DNA from: Daphnia pulex
Lineage: Eukaryota > Arthropoda > Branchiopoda > Diplostraca > Daphniidae
Direction of reading: 5' to 3'
NCBI RefSeq assembly: GCF_021134715.1
Contig: NC_060017.1
Span: forward strand, 186,001-250,000
Length of the DNA: 64,000 nt
In this document: piece after piece, positions 32,301-46,450 of the stretch
Layout: each line of letters opens with the position of its first letter
Position numbering within the stretch: position 1 is the stretch's first letter
Notes under the pieces: model-generated
The model's input: only the letters and a program-made list of their open reading frames with translations
The model's database searches: none
Told to the model about the DNA's origin: nothing
Made by a program: the position numbers and the translations under genes

Positions 32301-35115
32301 TAATAACTCATTGCGGGACAACGACGACAATTTGCCGTTGGAGCCAATCCCAAGTTCGGGAATGAAAAGTGTCGTCAACTTGGAGGAGGCGGTAAGTAAC
32401 AAAAGATCTGGTCCTTGAAGTAGGAGAGGAGTATGGCCACTTGCTAGAGGTGAAGAACAAAGTCGTATGATGCAACTCCCTTTAGAGTGAACAAAGTGCA
32501 TGGGTGTAAGAATAGCAACGCATCAATTTTTAAAAATTATATCTTTTTTTAAAAACAAACCAGTAAGTCTCTCGGCGTGATAGACAAAGACGTCAAGCTT
32601 CTCGTCACTCCAAGCCACAAACACGTGACTAATCCGACTTGCCGACTCCCAAAGTAAGCCACGATGATGAACTGGGAAATCGGGAATCCTTAACAAAATT
32701 TCCTTGACCTAAGTGATAAAAACAAGTGTAAGTAGACAAGTAGATGAGGCGGTTTTTGTCATTTTCCCGATACCGGAGAGTAAAGGTAGCCGTGATTTTT
32801 TATATCCACAGCGGCTAGAAGTGTTCCTGATGTATCATGATAGATCTTTTTCCAACCAACTGCATGGCGATATTCACTGACAGGTTTCCGCTCACTCAGC
32901 GAAAAGTACACCAAATCGCCCACCTTATATTTCCGTTGCAATTGTGGTGAGATAATAAATAAAGTGACCACTTTTAGATTATCTTACGCTTGTAACGTAG
33001 ACGAGACAATCCTTAGCCAACGCATGACTCCCGATCTTGGCTGTAGAGGATTCACGCAAGGGAAATACACCGCTATCCATCAGACCATTTCCTCCGTCAC
33101 TCGAAAAAGAAGCTTCTTCTATCTAATAATGGATTAAAAACTAGTTATAAAATAATTTGAAATGGAATTTAATGGGGAAAACTCACAAGCTGCAAATGAA
33201 CTTTGCCATCTACCAAGGCCGCAACGTGTGTTTCATTTAAACAAATCGATTCGACCGAGCCCGCATACTGCAACTTCCGTTGTAAATGACCATTGACCGC
33301 AGAGTAAAGCCAGACGTGATTGTTCAAACTATATCATGATCAATAGTTTTCTAATTAGTATTATAACTATGATTTATTAGATAATATAAGTTTACCCAAG
33401 TACAATGGCTTTCGGACCACAGGCCAAAAATACAGGCTCCAACTCACACTGCACATTGCAGATGGTATTAAGTGCAACGTCGTACACAGTCACCTGAATT
33501 GAGAAATACGGCAGTCACACGCAAAATGTAGTGTAACAGTGAGTTATAACAGACTATTCATATTTTAGATCCTACCTCTTTAAGACTGGTGAGTACAGCA
33601 ATAGTGCCGAAAGGCTGCCAAACCGATGCTAGCATATTCAGACGAGTAAGGTAGATGTAGACGTTACCGGAACTACCTATGGAAATTTAATTAACCAAAG
33701 GGTTGTTAGGTAGGGTAGGTAGGTTAAATTGAATACTGTTACATGTTGCCATGTAATATAAACATGCACTATCACAGTATTACATAGCAGCAGAAAGATT
33801 GAAGAAGCTAATATAGTACCTGTGATGGCCAGAAGACGACCGTCATTACTCCACGCACAGCAATCAATTCGATTCTCTTCTTCAACAGAAATGACTGACA
33901 CAGTTTCTTTTAAATCAAGTAAATCGTAAATTCTGGCACTGTTTCAACAAGAAAAATCAGCAAACAAATTATTTGAGGTCTTTGAATTAATGCTACGTAT
34001 ATGTTATTATTACTTGTTATCACCAGAACAAGCAGCCCGATTTAGTGACGGACAGATAGATATAGATGAGACCATGTCTCGATGGTTCCGTATCTGAAAG
34101 AGTTCTTGTCCTATCTCCTTCAAATGGGTGGAAATTGCGATGCAGTATCCTCCGGAAAAACCGATCAGAATATATCCGTCACCAAACCATCGATATGTTG
34201 TGATGTTACCATAATTTTGCTGAAAAGCTAATTCTAACGGGTTTTCTGCGTTATTAATGTTGATTAGAATTAACGTGCGACGACCCACCACAGCACTGAT
34301 CTATACAATGGCAAAAAAAAAAAAAATAATAATATGAAGCGGGTTTCTTCTTGTTCAGAAATTAGATCGCATTCAATACCGTGCTCTCTGCTGTTGAACG
34401 TTCATCTTCTTTCATTTCAGAAAACTGGATTTGAGAGGGCTCATTTCTTAGGCTAGCTGTGTGGACAGTGTCACCTTCCAAGGTACTAACTGATAGAGTT
34501 TTATCTTCAGATCCCAGAGCCAGGAGATTGTCTGAACTCCATGCTCCTGTTACAATTCGCTTGCTATGTTTTCCTAGAACTGGAATTTTCCGTCCAGCCC
34601 TTTGATTGTATAAAAGAACATTTCCCTTTGATGTACCAATTGCTAGGAAAAGACCACTTTTGCCCCAAGCCATGAAACTGAGTGGATCTCTCAAACCAGT
34701 TTCAATCTTCTCAGTTTTAAGGCTAGTTGAGTTCCACATGTAAAGAAAGGAGCTGCTATCATTAATAGCTGCAAAGAAGTCACCCTCACAATCCCAGCCA
34801 AATCCTGTGCAGGACCTGTCAACAATAAAAGTATTTGTGAGCAATAAAATCAAACCATGTGGTTCCAGTAGCTATACCCAGGCATTGTGATCACAGATTT
34901 TTGGTTTCCAAAGTGGTCATATATATGTACGGTGCGGTTTGAGCCAGTAGCTGCCCAGAGAGTACCATCGTGTGTTTGCCATTCTAATTTTACGGTTCCA
35001 ACGCCGACAGGGGCCTTCAAACTCAATATCAACTGATAGATAAGGGAAGAAATTAATTTCACGAACAAGACATAAACTTTACGGGCCTGAATACCTTTTC
35101 GGTGTTAAGGTGCAT
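29315..35115 (-). CDS. WDR19: WD repeat-containing protein 19 (intraflagellar transport 144)
   Basis: Twenty-five exons on the minus strand, all GT-AG, from ATG 35115 to TGA 29315; 4068 nt, 1355 aa (human WDR19 is about 1340 aa). The first exon encodes only MHLNTEK. The N-terminal half forms two WD40 propellers; diagnostic stretches are [33 protein letters not shown] and [14 protein letters not shown]. The C-terminal half is TPR-like solenoid (for example [33 protein letters not shown]). The C-terminus has zinc-binding pairs PCPFC, CIQC, CPSC and PCPMC. WDR19 is a core subunit of the IFT-A complex for retrograde ciliary transport and for import of membrane proteins into cilia, which in arthropods means sensory neuron cilia. 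Exon borders (minus): 35115-35095, 35032-34878, 34815-34380, 34300-34014, 33938-33820, 33676-33576, 33493-33396, 33328-33187, 33122-32988, 32923-32774, 32708-32561, 32479-32269, 32202-32105, 32028-31898, 31826-31675, 31611-31395, 31317-31171, 31117-30951, 30880-30646, 30580-30428, 30366-30270, 30198-29992, 29913-29633, 29563-29487, 29417-29315. Confidence 0.95.
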
Positions 35116-35460
35116 GATTATTTGTCGTTTAATTATCCATCTGTATATGTTTTTTTGAAAGTACTCTCGTTACCAAGCAATCACTTTGTAAACAAACGTT
35201 TTCTCACTTGTTTACATGGCCGCCGTTAGAGGTCCCTGGCAGCACCCTAAGAGAAAAATTTTCTAAAAAGCATTTTGCCATTTTGGTTGTTGTGAATGGA
35301 AAATAACGATTTTTCTAGATGAGATTAATTTTTAATTTATTGAAAAAACTGCATAAAAATAAACTATGATTGTAACAGAATATTAAAAAGTTTCAAATTT
35401 AGAAATTTTGTTGAAAGTAAGCAGACCGAAGCAGACAACTAAAAAATAATCGAGCAGTCT
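35116..35460. other. upstream region of WDR19, probable bidirectional promoter
   Basis: The stretch between the WDR19 start codon and the TATCGATA motif at 35460 has no ORF of note. It probably holds the WDR19 5' UTR and promoter. Confidence 0.45.
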
Positions 35461-35622
35461 ATCGATACGGAAGCAGACAAGTAGTTGTTGTGTTGACCCA
35501 TCATTCCATCAACCAACAACATCAACTACGTTCTCATCGTTCAGACATATTTGAAAAATAGTGGTTTTATCTACTGCGAATCTCCTCCTGCCAACTTCTT
35601 TACAAGGACAACGGAATCTCCA
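35460..35622 (+). promoter_or_regulatory. DRE motif and possible non-coding first exon (+)
   Basis: TATCGATA (35460-35467), the DRE core-promoter motif, is followed by about 155 bp without simple repeats that end at a strong donor, CTCCAA|GTAAGAATTC (GT at 35623). This looks like a 5' UTR exon read to the right. The next plus-strand coding exon found is that of the TMTC gene at 46451, so it could be its first exon, but about 10.8 kb separates them. No direct evidence links the two. Confidence 0.35.
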
Positions 35623-38600
35623 AGTAAGAATTCGTCAAACATTCAATGTTTTATCGTGTGCCAATCGGTTTTCGACGTATTCGATATAAAATAGTCTAAA
35701 GAATCGAAAGTCTAGAGACAAAGTGTCAGCTACAGAAAGACTTAAAATCCTTCACAGTAAAACATAGACTAAATGCTATTCAAAAGAATTATTTGTTGTT
35801 TGTGTTATGGAGTCATGATCAGTAGTATTCGAGTTATCTTGTTCAACCTTATTGTTTTGTTATGGTTGTTGTAGACTTGTAACGAGGAATCTAGTGGTTT
35901 TGATTGCATTCCTAATATCGTCTGGCTCAAATAGATTTTCATGAAATTAAGGAATTATTATTTGTCCCTAAAAGTTTAGAAAAACATTCATTGTTACTTT
36001 GTTAGGTATGTAGTTACCTGTGCAGATGAAAGATATTAAAACTTGTCATTGAAATCGACTTTCCAGATTTCCATCTTTAAATCTAGAAGAAGGTTATCAA
36101 CTGTGTTATTTGCAACAGCTATGTTGTAAGTCTTAGGCTATTTGCCAAAGAGAAGTTTCAGAGTCTTCCTCCATTTTTTCTTACTTACAGTTTTTTAAAG
36201 GAAAATATTTAGTTGGAATTAATTTTGGAGTGTTTTAGGCATTTAACAAACTACAAAAAAAAAAAACATTTTCATCCTCGTGGTTCTATTAATATTATTT
36301 CGTCATTATCCCACATAAGCAAGCCTAGCCGTACTTTCCATGAATTCTTTGTTTTACATGTTTCTACTGGGATGCCACGTCGAAGTTGAATGTGAGGATT
36401 TTCTAATTCATGGTGAACTGAATCTAAATTTTGTCGGATAACGGAGCCCACTTGGACGAGGAATATTTAAATTAAAAATCAATTCAAAAGGAATTGTCGT
36501 ATGTTTTGATCTCGGCTGTTATGCGCGAAAGAAATGGGACTCAGTTCATACCGTGTTCTTGTGCTCTCTCGTGTTTGCATAAACTGCGTGCTGCTGGGTT
36601 AGAGATACCTCGTTCGTTCACTTGTTTGGTTCATTTCATTTGCTAGCCATTTAGAACTGCGCCGTTTTCTGCTGCTCGTGCCCCATTGCACTCTATTCAC
36701 TAGTTAATTAGCAACGTGTCATCATTTCCCGCATTTTCTTTTTCAAATGAAACCACTTTTTCGATTGAATGTTTTCATGTTGGCTCATTAGTGGCTCTTT
36801 TGTCAAGGTTTGGCTTGAATCTACTGCCATTCATCAAATGAAGTGGCGTGTTGCAGTATGCGTAACGAAGGTTATGTTCCATGACGCCCTTGGCTGGTTC
36901 CCATAGCCCCTCGACTCATTATCGCCTTTCTGTCGCATAATGTCACTGTATACATTCGCAGACTTGCAGATTGCACTGCAAGAAGATGCGCCCAATCACC
37001 AGCTACAGGTTTTTTTAAAAGCCATATCCACTTTGGGCATCTGAGTCGATCATGCCTATGCCTCGTTGGGTTTCCATATTTTACTGTTGATTTTTCGCTT
37101 GGCAACTGGTTCCAAATCTCGAGATAATGAGGCTACTGTATAATACTTTGACTAAAGATCTACCGGTGCTTTAATAATGGTTCTGTCTCATTCTTGGAAT
37201 CTACCAGGGTTTTCGGCGGGAAAAAGGATTGTTCATGACTGCTATCAGTTACGAACAAGAGAGAGGATATTAGGGAACAAGTCGAGTCAGCCGATTAGTG
37301 AAGGCTTTGTTGTATACCAAGGATTGGGGTCCACGAGATTTTCTGTACAAGCTTAGTAGTAGACGTTGACAATCTAGCGCTCGCATCTTCAAATAGTTTC
37401 TGGCTTCCCCTGACCGTATAGAAAACGGCTGGTGAAAGCGAACAGAAATCTCGTTCTTTGCTTCTTTCCGTTCATTTCAATCCCTCTAGTTGGGCTGGGG
37501 GTATTCTGTAATTTCGACCGAGGCTTTCTGTACTAGATTTTATCTATCGAGCAAGAGCGTGTCATCTCGAGACAAGAATCGGATCAGATGGCACATCACC
37601 CTTCCCCATTTTTCAGGTTGCGTAACATATACGAGTTTGCCCATTGCTGATTGTCCTATTCAGAGTGACTGCTATAGACATAATTATGACCCATTCTCTT
37701 TCGGTCGAACACAGATGTTTCTTTTTTGTTTTTGTGTGGCCATTTCTCGATCTACTCATTTCTTCGACTTTCCGAACCGACTTGTGTTTTGTTGCTGGTT
37801 GTGTCGTGTTGGCTGTTGTGGCGTTGGATGCACTACCAAGCCACCCTCTCCACTTATCGATTCGTTGCCAGACGGAGTGGGTGTGTCGACGACCTCTTTC
37901 ACAACATCGTCATCTCGCTCTTACGTTGCTCTACAGCGGGAAAGGAAAGCGGGTGGCATGGCGTTATGAAGAACGGAAGGCGGCCGTGCCTATGGCTATA
38001 CTCAAATGGGCAATAACACGTCGTCCTCTCTCGCCCTTTCTCATTCCCGCTTCCTCCTTCTCTCTTTCTACTCCACATCGGCGTTTTTGATGAAGTCATT
38101 AATGAACGCCAATACAGTGTATCGACATGACTGCGACCCAGACTGAGGTCAAATTAAGGAGGGAGCGTTTTGGTGGGTGGGTGGAAGAAGAAGAAAAGCG
38201 TTTGCAATAAGTCTACTACTGTACATGGTCATACTGCTGTTATGTTTCCTGTTTTTCTTCCATCTCTTTCTTGCCCCGTTTACCGCCTATTGATTAAGGC
38301 CTGCCGGCTAGTTCATTTAATCCGTATCCACCAAAGAGAACTTGGGGATAAAAAGGTGGTGGATGAAGAAAAAGGGATCACTCCCTTAGTCGTCGATATT
38401 GCCCAAGCTTTGCTTTTGACCATTAAGCTTCCTATAGCTCTCTTCGGATTCTTGCTACGTACACCACCCCCCTCTCCTTCTTCGACGAAAAAAAAATAGA
38501 CTAAAGTGGCGCTTCAGAGTATTCGCTCCTCTCTCTGGCACATAGGTTCTATACATAGTGTATACACAAACAGGGAAAGAAGAAAAGGATAAGGGAAACA

Positions 38601-41600
38601 AAAGCAAAAAGATTCAATTAGTCCGAGCAAGCAAGCGGACCCAAGTCCATTACTCGACGAACGGGTTGTGTCGAAGAAATATATCGGGGTATCAGGCTGA
38701 CAGGTACTCGGTCGTAGACCGAGAAAAGAAAAAAAAAGGGGGGGGGGGATCCTGATCGGTTTGTTCTCATATTGTATCCATCGATCGATCAGCCAGCACT
38801 CACAGATTGCTCTCGTTATTTATGACTCCTTTTCTTTTCTTGCTTTTCCGTGATTCCGTTTGGATCGGCATGGATATCTTCTTGTTTTCAATCAGCTCGA
38901 TGGATGCGTGCGCTTGCCCGATGGAAGTGCCGTTCGACACCCACCACTGCAGATGGATGTACCCCCATCAACAGTGAATTGTGCCCCAAAAGGGAACCAT
39001 TTTGCTTATTGGAAGGTCAACAGAGCACTGTTCTATACATAGTGTCGCCGAATCTTTTTCCGTTCGCAATAGAACTTAAGGTATAAATCAATCAATGCAG
39101 AAAAAGTCCGCATTAACGGAGAGTCTCGGAGAGAATAGGCAGCACGTTGTGCGTGCCATTCATAAACCCTTTCGGTTCAAGGTTCAATTGAAAAGTCGCA
39201 TTTCTTTGGTGGCTGTCGTTTGAAAGACGACAGTTAGGAAACTTGATGAAACTGGTGAAAGCAGCCAAGTAGAAATGACCTGGCAAACTTGTTGCTCTTG
39301 GAAAAGAAGCAGACAACAGGTTCATCAGTGTTCATTTCAACATGACTCGTTAATTGACTCGCTTCGACTTCTCTTATTCGTAATGAGGGTCACACCCATT
39401 TATCTGTTGATTCCGTGATGAAAGGCAAGCATTCTCTTAACGAACGAGGAACAAGTGAGACGTAAACAGGGGAATAAAACATGCTAAACTCATTACTAGT
39501 TGAGTAGCAGGTTTATGTTTCACGTCGCCTACTCTACTACAGACCCGATTCCCGTCGAATTTCCCAATTGACAAAGTTACCTGTTGTTTTGTCTTTGACA
39601 AGTTTATTTCGATTGATTTTGGCTCAACGTTGTATGTGCTGCATGGCCTCTGGCGCCTCTGGAAACATCTGATTTTCGGAGGAATCGTACCACTTGGCAC
39701 TTGCTGTCGATTGCGATCGTTCTTGCCTTATGATAAGCAGACGTCGTCTAAGAACTGCATAGGTCATAGCGCAGTCCTAATATTGGCAATCGATGTCCTT
39801 TGATTTGTTTTTATTTTTTCTTCTTCCCTTTGCTGTATAGTTAATGTTTTAGAGAGAGAACGATTGTTGTCAGTCTGCATGTCGTCTGCGAGAAAATGGG
39901 GTAACAATAGACGCTGGTGAAATGTTGAAAACAAGTTGAGAGTTGGCATCGGGAGACAGATCTCGCAACTTTGGTCCAAAATGAACGTGAATTTTAGTTC
40001 TGCATCTGACGACGTATTCCTTTACATACGGAAATGCGAGGAAGTTGAATGAAAACTCTTTTCACGTCCCTCCGTTTCCCCATCAGCAACTCTTTCAAGT
40101 TGTAAATCGGCCCCAGGGACGATTTACTTTTGAAATGTTGTTAATTGCCTTCTGTCACCGATACAGAGAGATCTGTCACGAGTCCACTAGGCGTCGCAAA
40201 CATTTGATCAATGGATAAAAACATTAGGACGTGACATATAAACCCAGTCCGGAAATGGAATCGCGCGCCAGAAAAGATTTGAATAAGTAATTGTGAAAGC
40301 ATCGAAAATCGCACTCGGCTTTTCCATTATGCTTCTTTAATGTCGGGTTAGCTCGGAGTAAGTCACACTGTCTGCGTCGCTCGACATGTGCATTTGATAA
40401 CAAGGAATAAAGACATCAAAAAATGAGTCGGCCCGGACCAGCGCATGCGCCCCTCGGCCCTCCCGCCTCCGAAGCGTCGGATGGATAGACGAAACGGAAT
40501 AGATCCAGTCTTTGGGTGACGACGACGCCGGTCGATGCAAGAGCTACTCTCTGACACTGTCGAGAACTTCCTTCTGTGAATACATACGCACCCAGCCAGC
40601 CAGCCAGCCACACACACACATTCTCGGGGATAGCTTAACGCGCCTGTGTGAGTTGGTGGCGTTGTGTGTCTATTGCTCGCTCGAGTGTGTCCCATGCTCT
40701 TCGTATAGACATAGAAGTTTGCTGCTCGTCTTCCTTGCTGACCAGTCGACAACATCTGTTCGAGCAGATCAGGTCACATTTTGCGTTGCCCGAAAATCTT
40801 CGATCGTCGCTTGTCGGCCCTTTTCGTATTTGCATTTCCTTCCCCGTATCCCCCACGCTCAATCACCAGTAAGTGCAATATCTTTCCAACTTTTTTCTTT
40901 TCAAGTTGAAATAGTGCTCGTCGTCGTCTACTCGGTTTATCTTTATTTGTGTGAACAGCTCTAAAGTTATGTCGGTTGTTTCGTCGGGTTCCGTCGCATC
41001 GAATTTTCATAACACAAGCACTTTGAGCTTGTCCGGCTCCACGCAGGACAGTCGGACCAGAAAATAGGCAACTTGAAATGGAATGGAAAATTGGGGCATG
41101 GAGGAAAGCCCGGCATAAAACGGAAATAACAGCAAAAGGAGATGGAGTTGCTGTTGTTGACGAAAAAGAGAGAGAGACAGAAAGAGAGATAGAGAGAAGG
41201 TCTAGCAGTATAACTTTTTACGGCTCGCTTTGTTTTTACGTCCATTGTCTTGTTGTTTTTACGAGCGTTTGAATAGCCCGGAATAACCAAGTAACTTGGC
41301 CGGCTCTCCAATAACCAAAAATGGCAACCGATGTCGTTATCTAATCTTATTTAAAGTTGAGACCATGGAATACAGCGAAAGAGCGACACACGGAAATACG
41401 TACGTAGATGGCATAAGCCTCGGACGTGGGAGCATCCGTATCTTTTGGGTAATGGATCGAACGAACTTGTTGAAACGATTCTCTCTCCCTCCACCCTATC
41501 CAGTACATTTTAAAAAATAAAAAGGCCCGACATGACACGTTGGGTTTCAGTTGGGAAAGCAGCCGGTTGTTGAAACTCGGGACCCATAAAACATTTGTTA

Positions 41601-44600
41601 AGAGCCGATTGTTGCTGTGTACCGAAAAAAAAACTGGTCCATGCGAGATTCATCTACGCCAGTTTTTTCTAGCGGGAAAGAAAAAGACCTTGTCGGCGCA
41701 CGACGGAATTTGAATTTCATCATCTAGCTGCTGAAGATGACATCAGGGAAAGGGGGGAGGGGTTCCAGTCCTGCCCGACCTTTTGTTACTACAACGAGCT
41801 ATTGTCAAGTCTTTAGTTCAGCTGTACGAGTTACTAATATTATACTACAATGGACGTTGAAGGTTTAGATAGCTTCCATCCATCCAACTGTCCGTGGGTC
41901 CACATCCATCCATCCGCCAAAATGTCCCGGCGGGCTGCCTCTTTCCCATAGCTATTGTGTAAATATATATAACGTATATAACTATATATATATATGTATC
42001 CATACATAACCATCTGCCGACATGTTCCAGCCCCATTTCTACATGGTCAAACCTCCTTCTCTCTACAATAGAAAAGAATCGCACATTGATAGTATAGAAC
42101 GGCACCAAAAGATATTCATTTCTATATCCATCTAAATAGTATTAGTCTTTGTGTGCAACAATGGAGGCTTGAAATGCTCAGATTTGATGGATCGGCCACT
42201 CTTGTGATACTTTCCAGTCCCTGTAAACGTGCATTTACCTTGTTTCTATGCGCCGATTTTTTCTTTTCAACTTGACTTGGTTGAGAACAGCAGAGTAAAA
42301 CATAAACTTTTGAACATACTCTTTCATAAGATGTCTAGGCCTCTTGATATACTGTATACAGTATATGTACCTATGTTGGTAGGGTCGTAGCCATGTTTGA
42401 GACAGACTTTGATGTTTCGCTTTTTTTTAAAAAAAAAAAAGGTCTTCTCCAGAAAAAAAACCTTACAAGTTGTCGAAAAGGCAACCCAACAATTTACCCT
42501 TTTCTTTTTTACTTTTGTTGCCTTGATTTGTCTTACGCACGTCGTCTTTTTCCTTCTTTGTCTCAGCCGGAGATTTTTGGCGTAAAGACTTTTTTTTTTT
42601 TTTTTTTTTTTTAAGAAAAAGTCCATGCTTTTTAGGTTTTTTTCTCGGGCTAAATACGGTATGCAAATCGGCTTACGGGACGACATGATGACTTGTTTGT
42701 TCTGTCTCAGCACTAACGTCGTCTTGCGTAGCATTTTCCTTTCCCCTCCTTCATAGATATACTCTTCTTTCTGTTTTTTTTCTTTCTTTTGGGTCAGTTG
42801 CTTTTGTGGTTTGTGTTGCGGCATGATCGCGAGTCGTTACATGCCTATAGCCCCCCGACTTTGTTCCTAACCATTGTATAAGATGGAGGTGAGAAAAAAG
42901 GTCTAGTCAACTGAGAATGTCGGCTAGGAGGGAGGAGGGACTTGAGAGAAGATGCACGAGTGCGCCAGAGGTTGTTTAGAGGAAAGAACAATTGATTGGA
43001 GACGTAGCAAGAATCAATTTGTCCGCTTTGTGTGTGACGTTTGAGTGAAACCAACCGTTTCGCAGATACGGCAGGCTTAAAAGACAAGATGTGTTTTCTC
43101 TCTTTTTCTTTTTTCTCTTTCCTTTTTCGTCTATTTGTCTTGTCTTTCCGTGTTCTGGCTTTGAAAATGACTTACTCTCTCTCTCTTCTTCTCTCGAGAA
43201 AAAAAATCGATTCATCGATCCTTATTTTGGTTAAATTTTTGGTCTTGTTTGATTTGAGGCAGAAAAGAGTGGGGGGTCTGGTCTGGTCTGGCCAATGGTA
43301 GAAATACAAAGAGACAGAACGATTGGACCACCGTTGAAGAATAGGGATGGAAGCGAACGGAAGCGAGAAAAAGAAACACACGGCATCAAAGGCGCACATA
43401 AAGAAACTGTTCTCCATCTGATCAAATATTGATCACGCCAAAGCATTAAAGATTGACGAAAGAAATGTATAACTAAGCCCAGCTACGCAATATGCATCTT
43501 ATTGTCATAAAGAAACAAAAACAAGGGGGAGGGGGGAAAGAAGTCTTATCGGCTTCCGCCATTTCTGATTTAGATTAGACCCGGCGAATAAAATTGGTCT
43601 CCATATATATTGATATTGGGTGTTTTTCATCTCGACAAAAGCGGAGATGCCTGCTGGCGGATTGTCACAGGCTTGGCGGCGTGTCTACTTCTTTTGCTCC
43701 TTTTCGCGTTTATGAATAAACCCGTCAACACAGGGGGGAATGTAACATGGATGCGGATGAGATATCCATGATCTGGAAACTATATTAATAATTAATATAT
43801 TGAGTAGCGGATGCATTATGTAGAAGGCAGCGAAGTAGACGTCTATAGCAATAAGGGACAACAAAAAAAAGCCGCAGCATACCGAATTTGACTGCACCGG
43901 TTGCCTTGTGACCTATCAGAGGCCTACAAGCCCTCAAGGCTTGGGAAATCCAACGGCGAAGAAGAGATAGAAACGTTGCTGGGCCTTCCATAAGCCGCTG
44001 TAGCCTACGCGAGGGGGATTAGATAGTTGCCTCTATACGCCAAAGAGCTGTTTGAATCGATAACCAGAAATGAACCCAACGACAGACGAAGAAGAAGAAG
44101 AAAAGACTCCCGAACAGAATATATATATATGTGTGTACACCAACCATACAGCCTGCCTGGGTACTGTGTATAGCAACTCGAAAGACGTTCGAAAAAGAGA
44201 GTCTCTCTCTCTCTCTCTCTCTTCCACTTATCCATCGATTTATTGATTCGGCTCGGTTCGCCAAGAGCTAGTCCACGCTCTTCTCGTTCGATTACGTACG
44301 CGTAGACATACACGGCGAATAGATTGTGCCATATTGTATACCTACGCATCAGAAGTTGATCGTTATTCTTGATTACTTTCTCCTTCTTTTTATCAACTCT
44401 CTAATCGATATCGTTTTTTCTGGCTGTACCCAGTTGGCCTCATCGCCTGTTACTATTCAAAAGTAACCCCCCCCCCCCCCCCAAAGCAAAAAGCTAATAA
44501 AATTTGCTCCTTATCCGATATTGGTCATTCATTCTTATTTTTTCTGGTCCTCTTTCGGAGAGGGTCTGGCTGTCTGCTTCTTGCAGAATTCCTCCGACTG

Positions 44601-46389
44601 GGGTCCAACTCGAGTGTTTGAGATCACTGTGAATGAAACAAAGTAGCTGATACAGACAAACGTTCTAGACTAGTTTTTGTGCAAACAAGGCGGAGGTAAG
44701 AGAAAAAAGGGAGAACTTGGCACGGAAAAGGAGATGATAGCCGAATGGTCTGCACAAAAGGAAATAGTCAAAGTATAGACATCATCAATGGGGAAAAAAA
44801 AAGAAAACAGAATCAGCTGCTGCCTCCCTCCTACTGTGTGCTGGATATAAAAGAAAAGAGAAAAAGTCCGTAACAATTGCAATTGGTCTCGAGTTGATTC
44901 TTTCTGGTCACGTCGCCTTGGCCGACCTCTCCTGTGAACCATTCCAAGAAACGTCTCTAGAAAACGGACGAACAAATCAAATCACATTGCCAAGATAAAA
45001 ACAGAGCAGGGAAAAGTGGTGAACAAAGAAACTAGCACAAACTACAGCACAAGTGGCATACTACACAGCAACCTCGTCGGTACATATCGAAGCTAGAGGC
45101 AGCGATGATTGTCCACCATATCGTTGCCATGTCATGTCAGAAATTCCAATTGGCGACTCCATTTGCGAGCGACTGCTGCAAATTGCAGACTATCCAACTT
45201 GTTTCCAAAGTCTTCGTGACACTCCCGCCGTTGTTGTGAAGACAAGCGATGCACACATCAATAGAAAACAAAGTAGGGGGAACCCGATGACTTTTCCGAT
45301 GGCAGCAAGGACGAGCCTATAAAAAGACGCTGGCGTCGGGACGTTGTCTCGTATTGATCAACTGTTGCTCTTTCTTCTTGTTTGCCTTCCTCTGGCAATC
45401 ACGAAGAAAACTAGTGTCTTTCACAGTTTGTGTGTCGTGGTTCTCGTGATCATTGCGGTGAATGGGTCGCTCGGCTCTGTCTTGCTCTTAGCAGTTTGTT
45501 TACGCCCACGAGAAAATGTCTTAAGCCACAAGAGAATGAGAGGAAAACACAGCGGAAGGAAGACTGAGACTTGGGCTCCTTTGTATTGGCCGAGCTTTAC
45601 AAACATTCTATTTTCATTTCCCGCGTATGACTGAGCTCGCGCTGATTGAATCGGTCGTGCGCAGCACATTGGAATGTCTTCCTTCTTCTTCTTGCTTTTT
45701 CTCTCCTATTATTTGAAAGGCAACAGGCCTGTCGTAACTTAATCGCGCGCCTGGTTGCTCCAATCCAATCATGTCGTTGCCTACCTCTTGTCTACCACTT
45801 TTCCCGCCTCTTATTCAAACGAGATGGGTGCAATTGGTTTGGACCGAATAAGTAACTTTAGATTGGACGTTAATCGCCCAACTTTGTTGTTGGCAACTCG
45901 GGCGTGCCATTATAGATCCACGAATAATAATCATCAACATCATAATGGACGTTGGATCGATAGCGCGCAAGAAAAAATTGCTGTCTTTCCTCATTAGCTG
46001 ACTCTCGTTTTTCCCCCTTTTTCCTATTTCATAGGTGAACTGCTGTGCGAGTCGCTGCTGCTCCTGCTGCTTCTTATTGCTGCCGCCGCTTCTAAATAAG
46101 CGCAAGTGGTGGTCGATCGAGCTTCAGTCCACAAGGGTTCATACCCTCGTCGTTTATTGGTGTGCGTGAGCTCAACTGGTCCATCGACCAGTCACCTGCG
46201 TGCCCAAGGCTTTGCCGGCCATTGTAAAAAAAAAAAAAGAGGTAAAACAAAAATGACAATTTTTATGGCTGGGTCATTTCGAATTCGATTTCTTGGAATC
46301 TCCGGAAGTCGGAAGATTTATTTATTTATTTTTTTCTCAGTCCCTTTTGGGTGCCTAATCTAAATATGATTTCCCTTTTATTTATACAG
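35623..46389. other. long non-coding stretch upstream of TMTC coding start
   Basis: No frame in this stretch shows a recognisable domain or splice-supported exon. The short open frames are low-complexity or random. It includes a poly-T/poly-A area at about 42421-42612, a 21-base CT run (44202-44222) and a 16-base C run (44467-44482). It is probably a 5' intron and regulatory DNA of the TMTC gene. A small non-coding exon after the acceptor TTTCATAG at 46034 is possible. Confidence 0.45.
44202..44222. repeat. (TC)n microsatellite
   Basis: Uninterrupted TC dinucleotide run of about 21 bp. Confidence 0.95.
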
Positions 46390-46450
46390 GAGGCGTAGCG
46401 TGTAGTTGCTGCTGCTGACGTCGCCCAACAGTTGACTTAACGGTTGGACG

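Noticed and set aside
38170..38499. 109-codon plus-strand frame with a hydrophobic stretch
   Set aside because: No family resemblance, no promoter or splice evidence, low-complexity ends.
42324..42824. 166-codon Lys-rich minus-strand frame
   Set aside because: Produced by poly-T/poly-A runs; no domain, no splice support.
44467..44482. 16-base C homopolymer
   Set aside because: Simple repeat whose length may be uncertain in the assembly; no functional signal seen.
45053..45322. 89-codon plus-strand frame upstream of TMTC
   Set aside because: No recognised domain or splice context; composition like surrounding non-coding DNA.
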